A DNA stretch of 64,000 nt from Candidatus Woesearchaeota archaeon (GTDB lineage: Archaea; Nanobdellota; Nanobdellia; Woesearchaeales; ARS49): contig JAHWHZ010000001.1 in the NCBI GenBank assembly GCA_019322895.1, forward strand, positions 496,001-560,000, given 5' to 3'. Shown piece by piece: positions 1-9,281 of this stretch. The notes under the pieces are model-generated. The model saw nothing but the letters and a program-made list of their open reading frames with translations, was not told the DNA's origin and did no database searches. Position numbers and translations under genes: made by a program. Every line of letters starts with the position of its first letter. The first letter of the stretch is position 1.

Positions 1-3000
1 TGCAGTTCTCCTGCTGGAGGAATCCAGTTAAATTCAGACAATTCAATAAAAGTTGGCAGCAATGATGCCTGCCAGATAAATGTGTGCCAGTATTCCGTTG
101 AGACAGGATGCGTGAAGAATGCAAATGGAGCATCAGGTGTTGGCTGGTCTGACTGCCTTGATGCAGAAGATCCTGAATTATGTGAAAAAGATTATTTTCC
201 TCCTGAAACAATTGCTGTCTTGACTGGAGAAGCTCCTGGAAAGCACGATTATATTGACTTGATAATAAATGACATGACAAGCAGGACAGGCAAGACAAAA
301 GAGATGCAGGGCGAGCCAGGATACAAGACATACTTGTGCATTGTTTCAGCAAATAATTCCTGCAATATTGCTTCAGCATTTCCTATCACCACAACAAAAT
401 CAAGATTGATAATAAATGATTTGAACCTGCAGGACGGCCAGGATGTTGTTGGCAAATTCAGCGAGGGAAACAACAAGGTCAAGTTTTATTCTGTTGATCC
501 TAACAAGAATCTGGAAGTCATAAAGGAAGTTATTGTTTTTGCATGTGACAAGTGTTCAGGCCCAAAAGCAATTAACATAACTGTTACAGGAGCAAATGAG
601 GTTAATGGAAAGTTTTACACAAGGGTTTTGCAGCCTTCAATAAAGATTACTTTTGATGAGCCTGCAGAATTGATTGCCTCCAGCCTGGACAAGGCAGGTG
701 TTTTGCAATCGCTAGCATCTTCTCCTACTTCTGGATTGAATTACCAGTATACTTTCATGCCAAACAACCAGCTGTCAGAAGGAGTCTATAGGTTCTCAGT
801 CAATGCAAAAGATGATAATGGTGTTTCAATGGATAATCCTGTTGTCTTTGACTTGTACATAGACACAACACCTCCGACTGTTGTGATTACTCCAGAGGAT
901 GGTGTAGAGTTTGAGACAAAAGATGTTGCAGTTGCCTTGAATTTCAGCGAGCCTGTCTTTTTCAACAAGACAACACTGGATGAGGTTGTCTTCATAAATG
1001 AGTTTGCAAAAGAATCATTTCCGATATATCTTTCAAGAGAGCTCAGCTCAGAAAACAGCAAGTATTTTTCAGGCATTGTAACAAATCTTAAGGCAGGATT
1101 AAAAATAGTCAATGTTGATGTCACTGATTATGCAGGCAATGTCTTGAGAACAAAATCTTATTTCTCAGTTTTTGCAGGCCCTCCAAAAATCAGGATGGTA
1201 CATCCGAGCTGGGGAATCTCGTCAGTATTCTCTTTCAATGTAACAGTTGAATCGTCTACAAAAGCAAAGTGCAAGTATATCTATGATGTTCCTGCACCTC
1301 CGCCTGCAACACAGTTTGATAGTTTGAGTGATTTTGATTCAAGCGACGGCATATATCATGTAATCAATCAAGTCACGATTCCTTACGGCGATACTTCAAC
1401 ACATTCCCTGCACGTATACTGCAAAGCAGGAGAATTCAATATCTCAAGGCAGTCATTTAACTTGTTTATTGATTCAATAGCTCCAAAGATAGTTTCTGCT
1501 TACGCAAATCCAGACCCTATTGTTGAGCCAGTGGAAACAGGTGCAGAGATTTACTCAACAAGGCTGCAGGTGCAGACAGATGAAGAAGGATTCTGCAAGT
1601 ACAGTGCAGACAAGCAGGACTTCAAGGAGATGGAAAGTTTCTTCCCTGGATTTGATGTGTATCCCAAGAAATCCCATTCAGTTGCAGTCAATGTTTCTGA
1701 AGTCAAGGGCTACACATATTATGTTGCCTGCAAAGACAAGGCAGAACTATTGTCATCATCAAAGCCGATCACATTCACTATTGACTTGACAGCCTTGTTT
1801 GCAATAAAGAGCACTACAGAGCCTTATTCCAGCACAGAATTGTTTGACCTGCGTATTGAAAGCAATAAAAGGTCATTCTGCTTTTTTGGAGAAAATAAGA
1901 ACAGCATCTCAAACTGCTTTGGGGCATGTGAATTCACTAATGGCCATGCCCAGCCAATCACAAAGCCTGCTGGAACTTACACGTTCTTTGTTAAGTGCAA
2001 TACCGGCTCTGGAGGGGAATCGAGCAATGTGCTTAATATCACTGTGACAGTTGATACCAGCCCTCCTGTTATGGAGTATGTTGATGACAGCTCTACACTG
2101 CCTGGGGAGCCAGACATATCATGGTATCCTGACAGGCTAAAGGTCAAGTTCAAGGGCAAGGATCCTGAGACAAAAGTCATAAAATATTATTATCTTTTAG
2201 AGACTGCATTTGCAAGAGAGCTTGTTGTGAACTGGACTCCAAGTCTTGAGCTAAATGGAACTTCTATCTTTGTAAAAGCAAACTTGTCTGACGGCCAGAG
2301 ATATGTTTTTAGGGTAAGGCCTGTGAATCTTGTCGGCCTGGTTGGAAATTTCAGTTCAAGTGACGGAGTGACAGTTGATTTGTCAAAAATGCCTCCTGTC
2401 TGTGCTAATGGAGAAAAAGATGCAAATGAAACTGATATTGACTGCGGAGGCATGTGCGCAGGCTGTGCAGTAGGTAAAAATTGCCTGAAGAATAATGACT
2501 GTGAATCAGTGTATTGTGCAGAGAATGTTTGTGCAGAGCCTTCTTGTACAGATGGCGTAAGAAATGGCCAGGAGACTGATGTTGACTGCGGCGGTCCTGA
2601 GTGTCCGAAATGCATGCTTAACAAGACATGTGCAGAAAATACTGATTGTGATTCTGGCAGCTGCTTGTTTGGAAAATGTGCTGTTGATACCTGCAAAAAT
2701 GGTGTTCTTGACAACACAGAGTCTGATATTGATTGCGGAGGTGCATGCCCATCAAGGTGCGGCAGTGGAATGAACTGCAACCTGCCAGGTGATTGCGCAG
2801 AAGAACTTGCCTGCATTGACAATACTTGTAGTGTTCCTCTTGACTTAGATGAAGATGGTGTTCCTGATTATCTTGATATCTGCCCTAATACTCTTCCAGG
2901 TGTTCCTGTTGATGCACAAGGATGCGAGATTGTTGAAGAGATTCCTGCTGCAGAAAAGCCTTCCTTCTTGTGGACTCTCATAAAGTTCTTGCTGATACTT

Positions 3001-3378
3001 GCAGTGCTTGGAGGCCTTGGATTTGGAGGATATTATGCTTACAAGAAAGGATATTTAGATAAAGTGATTGCAAAGTTCAAGAAAGCCCCTCCTGCTGCGC
3101 CTGAAATAAAGCCTGCTGCTGTAAAAGCAAGGCCAAAGCCTAAGCCAGTAGGGCCTACACCTGAAGAAAGGATTGCTGCCTTGCGAAAGTTTGCAAAAAA
3201 GAAGGAGCGGCCTGCAATAACAGAAGAGTTTGTTCCATTAGAGAAATTAAAAACTAAAAAAAGGCCTAAAACAAAGGCTTTTGAGAAGCTAAAGAAGCTT
3301 AAATCAAAGAAAAAAGCTTCTAAGAAAAAATCTAAAGAAGAGGCCATAGCAAAGCTGAGGAAGATAAGGAAAAAATGA
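1..3378 (+). CDS. Large cell-surface protein, 5'-truncated by window edge
   Basis: The reading frame is open from base 1, so the true start lies upstream; 1125 residues are visible. The long N-terminal part looks like tandem beta-sandwich (Ig/cadherin-like) modules, with repeated phrases such as DTTPPTVVITPEDG. Then come three Cys-rich repeats of the form C-NG--D--ETD-DCGG-C--C (about 2391-2480, 2545-2620, 2689-2760) and an acidic thrombospondin-type-3-like calcium motif, DLDEDGVPDYLDICP (2842-2890). One membrane segment (about 2965-3042) is followed by a Lys/Pro-rich tail of about 110 residues, probably cytoplasmic. This is the architecture of a membrane-anchored adhesin or S-layer-like protein; the ligand is unknown. 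Its stop overlaps the next start (ATGA), placing it in an operon with four pilin-like genes. Confidence 0.85.
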   Translation, partial: CSSPAGGIQLNSDNSIKVGSNDACQINVCQYSVETGCVKNANGASGVGWSDCLDAEDPELCEKDYFPPETIAVLTGEAPGKHDYIDLIINDMTSRTGKTKEMQGEPGYKTYLCIVSANNSCNIASAFPITTTKSRLIINDLNLQDGQDVVGKFSEGNNKVKFYSVDPNKNLEVIKEVIVFACDKCSGPKAINITVTGANEVNGKFYTRVLQPSIKITFDEPAELIASSLDKAGVLQSLASSPTSGLNYQYTFMPNNQLSEGVYRFSVNAKDDNGVSMDNPVVFDLYIDTTPPTVVITPEDGVEFETKDVAVALNFSEPVFFNKTTLDEVVFINEFAKESFPIYLSRELSSENSKYFSGIVTNLKAGLKIVNVDVTDYAGNVLRTKSYFSVFAGPPKIRMVHPSWGISSVFSFNVTVESSTKAKCKYIYDVPAPPPATQFDSLSDFDSSDGIYHVINQVTIPYGDTSTHSLHVYCKAGEFNISRQSFNLFIDSIAPKIVSAYANPDPIVEPVETGAEIYSTRLQVQTDEEGFCKYSADKQDFKEMESFFPGFDVYPKKSHSVAVNVSEVKGYTYYVACKDKAELLSSSKPITFTIDLTALFAIKSTTEPYSSTELFDLRIESNKRSFCFFGENKNSISNCFGACEFTNGHAQPITKPAGTYTFFVKCNTGSGGESSNVLNITVTVDTSPPVMEYVDDSSTLPGEPDISWYPDRLKVKFKGKDPETKVIKYYYLLETAFARELVVNWTPSLELNGTSIFVKANLSDGQRYVFRVRPVNLVGLVGNFSSSDGVTVDLSKMPPVCANGEKDANETDIDCGGMCAGCAVGKNCLKNNDCESVYCAENVCAEPSCTDGVRNGQETDVDCGGPECPKCMLNKTCAENTDCDSGSCLFGKCAVDTCKNGVLDNTESDIDCGGACPSRCGSGMNCNLPGDCAEELACIDNTCSVPLDLDEDGVPDYLDICPNTLPGVPVDAQGCEIVEEIPAAEKPSFLWTLIKFLLILAVLGGLGFGGYYAYKKGYLDKVIAKFKKAPPAAPEIKPAAVKARPKPKPVGPTPEERIAALRKFAKKKERPAITEEFVPLEKLKTKKRPKTKAFEKLKKLKSKKKASKKKSKEEAIAKLRKIRKK

Positions 3379-3848
3379 AAAAAGCGCAGATGATAGGCCA
3401 GATATTTATTTTTGTAGTTGCTGCAATAATTTTTATCCTTATCCTTATGTATGGGTATAAGGCAATCTCTAATTTTTTGCAGCGTTCTGAGCAGGTTGCA
3501 TTGATTGATTTCAAGTCTGATTTAGAATCTTCTGTAGAGGTCATCAAGAGGGATTATGGCAGTGTGAGAAAGCTTGAATTAAAGCTGCCAAAAAGATATA
3601 CAGAGCTCTGCATAATTGATATAAACAATTGCGAGCCGCTAAAGAAACAGAGGCCTTTGATGTATTCGACGTGTATTGCAGGCAGTGAGAATGTCATACT
3701 TGTTCCTAAGCAGGAAACTCCTATCTTTCTTCCAGACATAACTGTTTTAGGCGGCTACACTTGTGTTGATGTTGCCCACGGCAATGTTGTACTGGGCCTT
3801 AAGGGTCTTGGCAAGTCAACACAGATTTCAGGGTGGCCTGTTCCATAA
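3375..3848 (+). CDS. Pilin-like single-pass membrane protein
   Basis: 157 residues. A short charged N-terminus (MKKAQMIGQ) is followed by a membrane segment at about residues 9-32, resembling the class III signal/hydrophobic helix of archaeal type IV pilin-like proteins. The rest is a small outward-facing domain with five cysteines (including CIIDINNC). No enzyme motif is visible. It starts inside the stop codon of the upstream surface-protein gene (ATGA) and its own stop overlaps the next ATG, so the five genes to 5847 are almost certainly one transcript. A role as minor pilin or structural subunit is inferred from the N-terminus and the context. Confidence 0.75.
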   Translation: MKKAQMIGQIFIFVVAAIIFILILMYGYKAISNFLQRSEQVALIDFKSDLESSVEVIKRDYGSVRKLELKLPKRYTELCIIDINNCEPLKKQRPLMYSTCIAGSENVILVPKQETPIFLPDITVLGGYTCVDVAHGNVVLGLKGLGKSTQISGWPVP

Positions 3849-4885
3849 TGAAAAAACGCGGTTTTGAGATGCAGTTTCACTGGATTTTTATTCTGATAGC
3901 TGGCGCTGTAATCCTTGCTTTCTTTTTTTCTGTAGTTGCCAAGCAAAAATCGCTTTCTGAGCAAAAGCTTTCCATAACCCTCTCAGAGAATATTGAAGCG
4001 GTTTTTTCTGGCGCAATTGAAAGCAAGGGAACTGCCCAGTTGCTTGCAATGCCTAAAGGGGGACTGTCTTTTTCCTGCTCAGAGGCTTGTGACTGTAATT
4101 TTTGGATTGATGACAAGGCAACTTCTTTCAGCGATAAGATCCTGTTTGCTCCCTCCTTGATTGAAGGCCAGGATGCTGTGGCCTGGTCAAATGAATGGAA
4201 GATGCCTTTTAGGATAACTAATTTCCTGTACATCACAAATCCTAATATCAAGTATTATCTTGTTTATGAGGCTGGCAAGAATGACCGCTTGTTTGATAGG
4301 ATAAATAAGTCATTTCCACCTGGATTGAATGTGGCTGTTTTGAGAGACCCGAATGAAGTAGAGGATGTTCCTTATGAAGGTTATCCGGAGACTAAGTTTA
4401 TATTTTTAGATGTGGTCAATCCTGAGATTAACCTGATGGGCATGGACAGTGATTTCAAGAGAGAAGAGGTTTCTGCAATAAATATCCAGCCAAATGCAAA
4501 TTCAATCACTTTTTACGAGAAAACGCCTAAAGAGATTGAATTTACATCCAAATCATCTCCTTTTGCAGGCGAGCCGTGGATATTTGCCGCAATATTCGCT
4601 GCAGATAAGCAGATGTATGATTGTGGCTTGCGGGCAGCTTTCCTTAAGCTGAGTCATGTTGCGCAGGTAATTTATGGCAGGGCAAAGATGATACAGGCCA
4701 ACATAACCCAAATAAAACCTGAATGCACATATTTGCTTGACAGTTTTGACGTGCTTATTGAAAGCTCAAAAAGTTTTGTAAATCAATTGGATTTTTCAAG
4801 TATTTCAGGCATAGCCCAGGCTGCTGATGATATTGAGAGAGAAAACAAGAACATAATATTGTTATCCTGCCCAGAGATTTATTAA
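3848..4885 (+). CDS. Pilin-like membrane protein, 345 aa
   Basis: I start this gene at ATG 3848, which overlaps the previous stop (TAATG) and gives MKKRGFEMQFHWIFI, rather than at an in-frame ATG five codons earlier. One N-terminal membrane helix (about residues 11-32) follows the charged K-K-R-G start shared with other genes in the window. The ectodomain of about 310 residues has no recognised motif. Cysteines occur near residues 80-86 (CSEACDC) and near the C-terminus. It is part of the 1-5847 operon. I cannot assign a function; an extracellular structural role is inferred. Confidence 0.75.
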   Translation: MKKRGFEMQFHWIFILIAGAVILAFFFSVVAKQKSLSEQKLSITLSENIEAVFSGAIESKGTAQLLAMPKGGLSFSCSEACDCNFWIDDKATSFSDKILFAPSLIEGQDAVAWSNEWKMPFRITNFLYITNPNIKYYLVYEAGKNDRLFDRINKSFPPGLNVAVLRDPNEVEDVPYEGYPETKFIFLDVVNPEINLMGMDSDFKREEVSAINIQPNANSITFYEKTPKEIEFTSKSSPFAGEPWIFAAIFAADKQMYDCGLRAAFLKLSHVAQVIYGRAKMIQANITQIKPECTYLLDSFDVLIESSKSFVNQLDFSSISGIAQAADDIERENKNIILLSCPEIY

Positions 4886-4886
4886 A

Positions 4887-5378
4887 ATGAGGCGAGCACA
4901 GATAAAGATGTTTGAAACAATGGCTGTGTTAGTGATATTCTTCTTTTTATTGGTCGGCGGTGCTGCTTTTTATTTTCAGATACAGAAAAGCAGCATAAAA
5001 AGAGATTTGGAGAGGCAGGAGCAGCTGCGTGCGTTTCAGGTTGTGCAGAAAGCGTTGTTTTTGCCAGAGCTTGACTGTTCTTTTGTGAGCATACAGAAAG
5101 ATAATTGCTTTGATAAATTAAAAGTGATTAATCTCCAAGAGCTTTTGAAGCAGGAAAAGTTTATGATTGATTATTTTAATGTGTTTGGTTTTTCCGAGAT
5201 AAAGATAATGCAGCTTTATCCTGTTAATGATACCTTTTCATATACTCTTTACCAGAACATTCCTGAAAAATATAAGTCCGTGATAAGCACGCAAAGCCCG
5301 ATACTGCTGTTTGATGCAGTGCAGAACAGGTATAATTTTGGTGTTGTTGAGGTTGATGTTTATGCAGAAGAGCAATAA
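4887..5378 (+). CDS. Pilin-like membrane protein, 163 aa
   Basis: It starts one base after the previous stop. The N-terminus MRRAQIKMFETMAVLVIFF has the pattern basic residues, A-Q, a Glu, then a hydrophobic helix, close to that of pilin-like proteins where Glu sits at the start of the mature helix. After the membrane segment (about residues 8-31) comes a basic, possibly coiled stretch (KSSIKRDLERQEQ) and a globular part with two cysteines. It overlaps the downstream gene by 17 nt. Function unknown; operon membership supports a shared extracellular assembly. Confidence 0.75.
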   Translation: MRRAQIKMFETMAVLVIFFFLLVGGAAFYFQIQKSSIKRDLERQEQLRAFQVVQKALFLPELDCSFVSIQKDNCFDKLKVINLQELLKQEKFMIDYFNVFGFSEIKIMQLYPVNDTFSYTLYQNIPEKYKSVISTQSPILLFDAVQNRYNFGVVEVDVYAEEQ

Positions 5379-5847
5379 GTCCCAGATGGAGATAATGGGT
5401 CTGGTAATTATAGTGATACTTGTTGCTATTGGAATGCTTTTTGCAGTGCAGTTTTTGCTGAAAAAGCCTGCTGGAAGAGAGACTGCAGCTGTAAAGGAAA
5501 GCACGATTGCGGCAAATTTCCTTAACGCGATGCTTTCCACCACAACTGACTGCTATAACAGGAACATTCGCGAATTATTGCAGGACTGTGCTCTTACTGG
5601 CGGCACCACAAGATGCCCTGGCCAGAGAAACTCTTGTGATTATGCTGCAGACCAGATAAGAATAATGCTTGACAAGACATTGAGCACCTGGAACAAGGAT
5701 TATTATTTCAGCATAAAAGGCGCTCCTGGTGTTGAGGCAATCTCTTTTGGCAATTCCTGCCCTGAATGTGAGAGAGAGGCAAAGATACATCCTGTTCCTG
5801 TCCGGCCTGGCTTTGAGATACAGCTTACGCTTGAGATTTATAGTTAA
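5362..5847 (+). CDS. Pilin-like membrane protein, 161 aa
   Basis: The frame is open upstream, but ATG 5362 gives the expected N-terminus (MQKSNKSQMEIMGLVII) with a membrane helix at about residues 10-32 and an acidic residue just before it, as in pilin-like signals. The ectodomain carries six cysteines, including a CPEC pair near residue 130, suggesting disulfides outside the cell. It is the last gene of the surface-protein operon; the next gene has its own TATA box. No homologue with a known function is recognised. Confidence 0.75.
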   Translation: MQKSNKSQMEIMGLVIIVILVAIGMLFAVQFLLKKPAGRETAAVKESTIAANFLNAMLSTTTDCYNRNIRELLQDCALTGGTTRCPGQRNSCDYAADQIRIMLDKTLSTWNKDYYFSIKGAPGVEAISFGNSCPECEREAKIHPVPVRPGFEIQLTLEIYS

Positions 5848-5849
5848 TC

Positions 5850-5859
5850 TTTATATATC
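5850..5859 (+). promoter_or_regulatory. TATA box for 5878 gene
   Basis: TTTATATATC lies 28-31 nt upstream of the tandem ATGATG at 5878/5881, the spacing expected for a leaderless archaeal transcript. Confidence 0.6.
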
Positions 5860-5877
5860 GCTTTTTCTTTATATCTA

Positions 5878-7734
5878 ATGATGGGGGACAGCAGGATTAA
5901 AAGAGCATATAATTGGCTAGTGAAAAAGCCTTTGCGCACAGCAGGCATTGCAGGACTTATTGCATTGCCTTACAGTTTGTACAATGTTTTGAACTGGAAG
6001 ATTTCTTTTATTGATTCAGAGGCGTCTGAGCTTTTTCAGGATCTTTTTGCAATAACCACTCCTGTATGGACAGCAGCCAGCACAGGCTTTTTTGCAGAAT
6101 TGCTCAATACTTTTACTTATGAAGATAAATATCATCCAAGAACAAGATTAAGTGATTTCAAGAAGAGAAGGAAAATAAAAAAAGAACTTGCAAAAACTGA
6201 TTTTGAGTCATTAATTGACAAGGAGTTTAAGTTGTTGAAGGCAGATAATGTCTTGAAGACGCTTTATGATGAAGGAATTAAAAGGCCAGGTATCACAGGA
6301 ACTCCTGAAGGCACAGACAAGCTTGCTGAGCTGGCTGAAAAAGAAAAAAATCCAGCAATGCATTTTGATGCTGCATTTAATTATTTTGACCAGGATAAAC
6401 ATGATGAAGCTTTTATCCAGATGAGCAAGTTTCTTCAGCTTAATAAGGATATTTCTTTGCTTCATAAGCTTGATTTGACAATAAAAGACTTTTGCAACAG
6501 AACAGAAACTTTCTTGAATACCAGGAATTCATTTCCCTTGTTTTATGCAGCCTTGATAGAGATATTGAAAAGAAATTATGACAGCGCCCTTTATTATTCT
6601 TCTTTTGCAAGAAAAACAGCTGAAGAATTTGACAGTCCGATCAAGAAAGAAATATTTTGCCTTGACTCATTGATTCATCATGCACTGAATGCAAAGAATT
6701 CAAGCGAAATCTGGGCCAATTTTGTGATAGAGACAAGAAAACAGCAGGCTCTTGAAAGGATTGCTGAAACAAAGAATCTTGTGAGGCAGGTGAAAGACAG
6801 CAGGTTCTTGTCAAAGACAATTGTGTTAAAAGACAAGCATGATAGAAAAGATCTTGAGGCAGAGGCAGAGATGACAAATTACATTAAAGGCATTCTTCCT
6901 ACTAGAGATGAGCTCAAGAAGATAATCGGCGATGATATTGGAATAACATTTGATACTCCAGAGATGTTTTATCTTTCAGAAAAACCTGTCAATAATATGT
7001 ATCCATTGGTCATGCGCCATGCTCCTGGAGAGACCTTGCTTGAGCAGTTTAAGAAAGAAAAATATTCTATGTTTCCTTTTATTGCTGTATGCCTGGCAAA
7101 GATTCATGCAGATGTCCCTGCTGAAAAAGTCAGGAAAAAGCAGCTTGAGATTATTCCTAAGTTAATGCGCAAGCTGACAGATCCTGATCTAAAGCTCTCA
7201 AAGGACCTGACTGAAAGAGTCCTTCGCAATTACAAGCCTGTGTTGAATCTTTTTAAGGACGCAACGTATGTCTATAATAAGGATGCGCATCCAGAAAACT
7301 GGCTGATACATGACAAGACAGTTATTGTTCTTGACTGCGAGAATAATTTCTTGGTCCCGCAGCAGTTTGACTTGGTTAATTTGCTTGAGTATTCAGATTA
7401 CCTTACTGATATGCAGAAAGATTATGCAATAAAGCTGTATATTGATGCATATGAGGAATTCACAAATACCTTGATTGACAGGGAAAAGTTCAAGCTTACG
7501 TATTTAAATTCAGTGATTCAAAGAGCCATCTCCTTGTGTACTGCCTGGTCTTCTGAATACAGGAAGTCAATGCATGCTGAAAGGCCTAAAGTAATTGCAA
7601 ATGCCATTCACGCGATAGACAGGATGCAGAAAGAGCATAAAACATATTATTACAGGCATAAATTTAATTATTTGAATTTGCAGAGAGCTTTAGAAGAAAT
7701 AAAGGAATTAGTCAGTGTTCAAGGCAATCATTGA
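5878..7734 (+). CDS. Membrane-anchored aminoglycoside phosphotransferase-like kinase
   Basis: 618 residues. The N-terminal third has two hydrophobic segments (about residues 18-38 and 50-75). A helical middle region reads like TPR-type repeats (around FNYFDQDKHDEAFIQMSKFL). The C-terminal third has kinase-fold signatures: a hydrophobic helix leading to LAKIHAD, a catalytic loop DAHPENW (Asp and Asn of the HxDxxxxN-type loop kept), then VIVLDCEN with the metal-binding Asp. These match the APH/choline-kinase branch of small-molecule kinases. The substrate cannot be read from the sequence. ATG 5878 or 5881 both fit the TATA spacing. The 3' end overlaps the convergent PhoU-like gene by 27 nt. Confidence 0.7.
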   Translation: MMGDSRIKRAYNWLVKKPLRTAGIAGLIALPYSLYNVLNWKISFIDSEASELFQDLFAITTPVWTAASTGFFAELLNTFTYEDKYHPRTRLSDFKKRRKIKKELAKTDFESLIDKEFKLLKADNVLKTLYDEGIKRPGITGTPEGTDKLAELAEKEKNPAMHFDAAFNYFDQDKHDEAFIQMSKFLQLNKDISLLHKLDLTIKDFCNRTETFLNTRNSFPLFYAALIEILKRNYDSALYYSSFARKTAEEFDSPIKKEIFCLDSLIHHALNAKNSSEIWANFVIETRKQQALERIAETKNLVRQVKDSRFLSKTIVLKDKHDRKDLEAEAEMTNYIKGILPTRDELKKIIGDDIGITFDTPEMFYLSEKPVNNMYPLVMRHAPGETLLEQFKKEKYSMFPFIAVCLAKIHADVPAEKVRKKQLEIIPKLMRKLTDPDLKLSKDLTERVLRNYKPVLNLFKDATYVYNKDAHPENWLIHDKTVIVLDCENNFLVPQQFDLVNLLEYSDYLTDMQKDYAIKLYIDAYEEFTNTLIDREKFKLTYLNSVIQRAISLCTAWSSEYRKSMHAERPKVIANAIHAIDRMQKEHKTYYYRHKFNYLNLQRALEEIKELVSVQGNH

Positions 7735-8622
7735 TGCAGAGAAATCAACTATTTTCAGGACAGCGTTATTTAAGTAGTTAAGCATTCCTGCTTCTGCTCC
7801 TTTTTTTATGCTCACTGCCTTGTGCCCTTTTTCAAGCAGTTCTTTTTTCTTTTCATTCAGTTTATTTAACTGCTTTAAGTCAAATGAATAAAATAATTCG
7901 TAATATCTTCTCAGCAGGTCATTTGTTTCCTTGAATAAAGAAATGCTTTCTTTTGAAAGTTTTGCATTGCTTTCTGAGAGCAGTTTGCAGATATACTTGT
8001 AATCATCGCATACTTTTTCAAGGTTCCATGCGATTACATAATAAAAGCAGGTTTTTGCATAATCAAGATGCCCTTTCTTGTTGAGTGTTCTTTGGCAGAA
8101 ATTTGTTAATTGATTGTTTGTTTTTTCAAGTGCAAGAAGCTCTTTCAATTGCTTTTGCTGTCCCTGCTTGATGTATTCTATTGCACTGTCGCCCATTGAT
8201 ATTGTCACAAGCCACGCTCTTCTCAGGATGTTGTCAAACTCCTGCTCTCTTTCCTGTGATATTGCTCGTAATACGCATCTTTTATTGCTTTGGTGCACAA
8301 TTGCAAATCCAACAAAGAGGTCTTTCACAAGCTCTTGTATGACTGCTGTCTTTTTCGGGTTTTCATAGAATAATTCTATCTCATCATAGCCTTTCTTGTG
8401 CAGGCTTGATAACAGCCATCTAAGGGTTCTTTCGTCTGTCTTTGTTATGTTGATGCTTGTCTTTTTTGTGTCTATTTCTTTTTTTGTTGAGAATATGATG
8501 TTTGTTGCCCTGTCTTTTACTTCCAGTTCATCTCCTTTTTTGATGCCGTACTTTTTTACCCACTTGCTTGGCAAACTCACCACAAAGGTTCTTCCTGCAA
8601 GCTGTATCACTTTTCTCTTCAT
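7708..8622 (-). CDS. PhoU-like regulator with N-terminal AbrB domain
   Basis: 304 residues. Residues 1-45 (RTFVVSLPSKWVKKYGIKKG) form a SpoVT/AbrB swapped-hairpin DNA-binding domain. The rest is helical, with two PhoU-like halves (around NILRRAWLVTISMGDSAIEYI and NLEKVCDDYKYI). Archaeal proteins of this layout are annotated as phosphate-uptake regulators. No phosphate transporter genes are nearby, so the regulated target here is unknown. A TATA-like CTTATATATTCC on the minus strand (8651-8640) is about 29 nt from the ATG, consistent with a leaderless transcript. Confidence 0.8.
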   Translation of the reverse strand: MKRKVIQLAGRTFVVSLPSKWVKKYGIKKGDELEVKDRATNIIFSTKKEIDTKKTSINITKTDERTLRWLLSSLHKKGYDEIELFYENPKKTAVIQELVKDLFVGFAIVHQSNKRCVLRAISQEREQEFDNILRRAWLVTISMGDSAIEYIKQGQQKQLKELLALEKTNNQLTNFCQRTLNKKGHLDYAKTCFYYVIAWNLEKVCDDYKYICKLLSESNAKLSKESISLFKETNDLLRRYYELFYSFDLKQLNKLNEKKKELLEKGHKAVSIKKGAEAGMLNYLNNAVLKIVDFSASMIALNTD

Positions 8623-8641
8623 ATTACTTGCTTAAACTTTG

Positions 8642-8651
8642 GAATATATAA
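8642..8651 (-). promoter_or_regulatory. TATA box for PhoU-like gene (minus strand)
   Basis: Minus-strand CTTATATATT sits about 29 nt upstream of ATG 8622. The divergent intergenic region 8623-8754 also contains two further AATATATAAG/GTATATAA sequences on the plus strand that could serve the Lrp-like gene. Confidence 0.5.
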
Positions 8652-8740
8652 GTTTTTCTATATTATATAACTATAAGGCAATATATAAGACTTAAGAAAA
8701 AAGTATATAATAATCAAAGCTTATAGTATTATATTGTTTA

Positions 8741-8749
8741 GGAGGTGAT
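8741..8749 (+). promoter_or_regulatory. Strong Shine-Dalgarno of Lrp-like gene
   Basis: GGAGGTGAT, a near-perfect anti-16S complement, ends 5 nt before ATG 8755. It fixes the start and implies a leadered mRNA, unlike most genes here. Confidence 0.75.
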
Positions 8750-8754
8750 ATATA

Positions 8755-9219
8755 ATGCTTAAGAAAAAAGATCTGGTATTAACAGCTTACTTAAGGCAGA
8801 ATTCGCGGGCATCCTTGACAATATTATCACGCAAGACAGGGGTTCCTGTAAGCACAATATTTGACAGGCTCAAGACAAATAAGATAATTGTAAAAAACAC
8901 TGCCTTGCTGGACTTCAGTAAGATGGGATATGGCGCGCGGGCCACTATACTATTGCGCGCAAAAAAGAATGAAAAGCAGAATCTTAAAGATTTTTTGATG
9001 GCATCCTTTAATGTAAACTCTTTGTATAAGGTAAATAATGGCTTTGATTTCATGTTTGAGTGTATTTTCAGGGATATAAAAGAGCTTGAGGAGTTTGTGG
9101 ATGCTATTGATGAGAAATTCTCTATCAGGTCCAAGGAAATTCATTATATAATCGATGAAATCAAGAAAGAGACTTTTCTCAGCCAGCCAGAGCTTGTAGA
9201 GCTGGTATATGCCCAATAA
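8755..9219 (+). CDS. Lrp/AsnC family transcriptional regulator
   Basis: 154 residues. The N-terminal winged helix-turn-helix is clear (LRQNSRASLTILSRKTGVPVSTIFDRLK-style block, about residues 10-45), followed by an alpha-beta ligand/oligomerisation domain (GYGARATILLRA; FDFMFECIFRDIKELEEFV) as in Lrp/AsnC proteins. Length fits the family. It is divergent from the PhoU-like gene, sharing 132 bp of AT-rich promoter DNA with several TATA-like repeats where it may autoregulate; this last point is inference. A strong Shine-Dalgarno sits just upstream. Confidence 0.85.
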   Translation: MLKKKDLVLTAYLRQNSRASLTILSRKTGVPVSTIFDRLKTNKIIVKNTALLDFSKMGYGARATILLRAKKNEKQNLKDFLMASFNVNSLYKVNNGFDFMFECIFRDIKELEEFVDAIDEKFSIRSKEIHYIIDEIKKETFLSQPELVELVYAQ

Positions 9220-9229
9220 TCCCAAAAAG

Positions 9230-9240
9230 TTTATATATAA
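9230..9240 (+). promoter_or_regulatory. TATA box upstream of 9282 gene
   Basis: TTTATATATAA about 52 nt before ATG 9282, so a leader of about 25 nt carrying GAGGTG (9271-9276) as ribosome-binding site. Confidence 0.55.
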
Positions 9241-9281
9241 CCAATTACAAATACAGTGTAAAGCTAGCAAGAGGTGTACTA

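Noticed and set aside
2190..2822. 210-codon minus-strand frame rich in Ser/Pro/His
   Set aside because: Antisense to the Cys-rich repeats of the surface protein; composition comes from the complement of those repeats.
8640..8710. Repeated AATATATAAG blocks as regulator operators
   Set aside because: They are indistinguishable from ordinary TATA boxes in an AT-rich divergent promoter; listed only as promoters.
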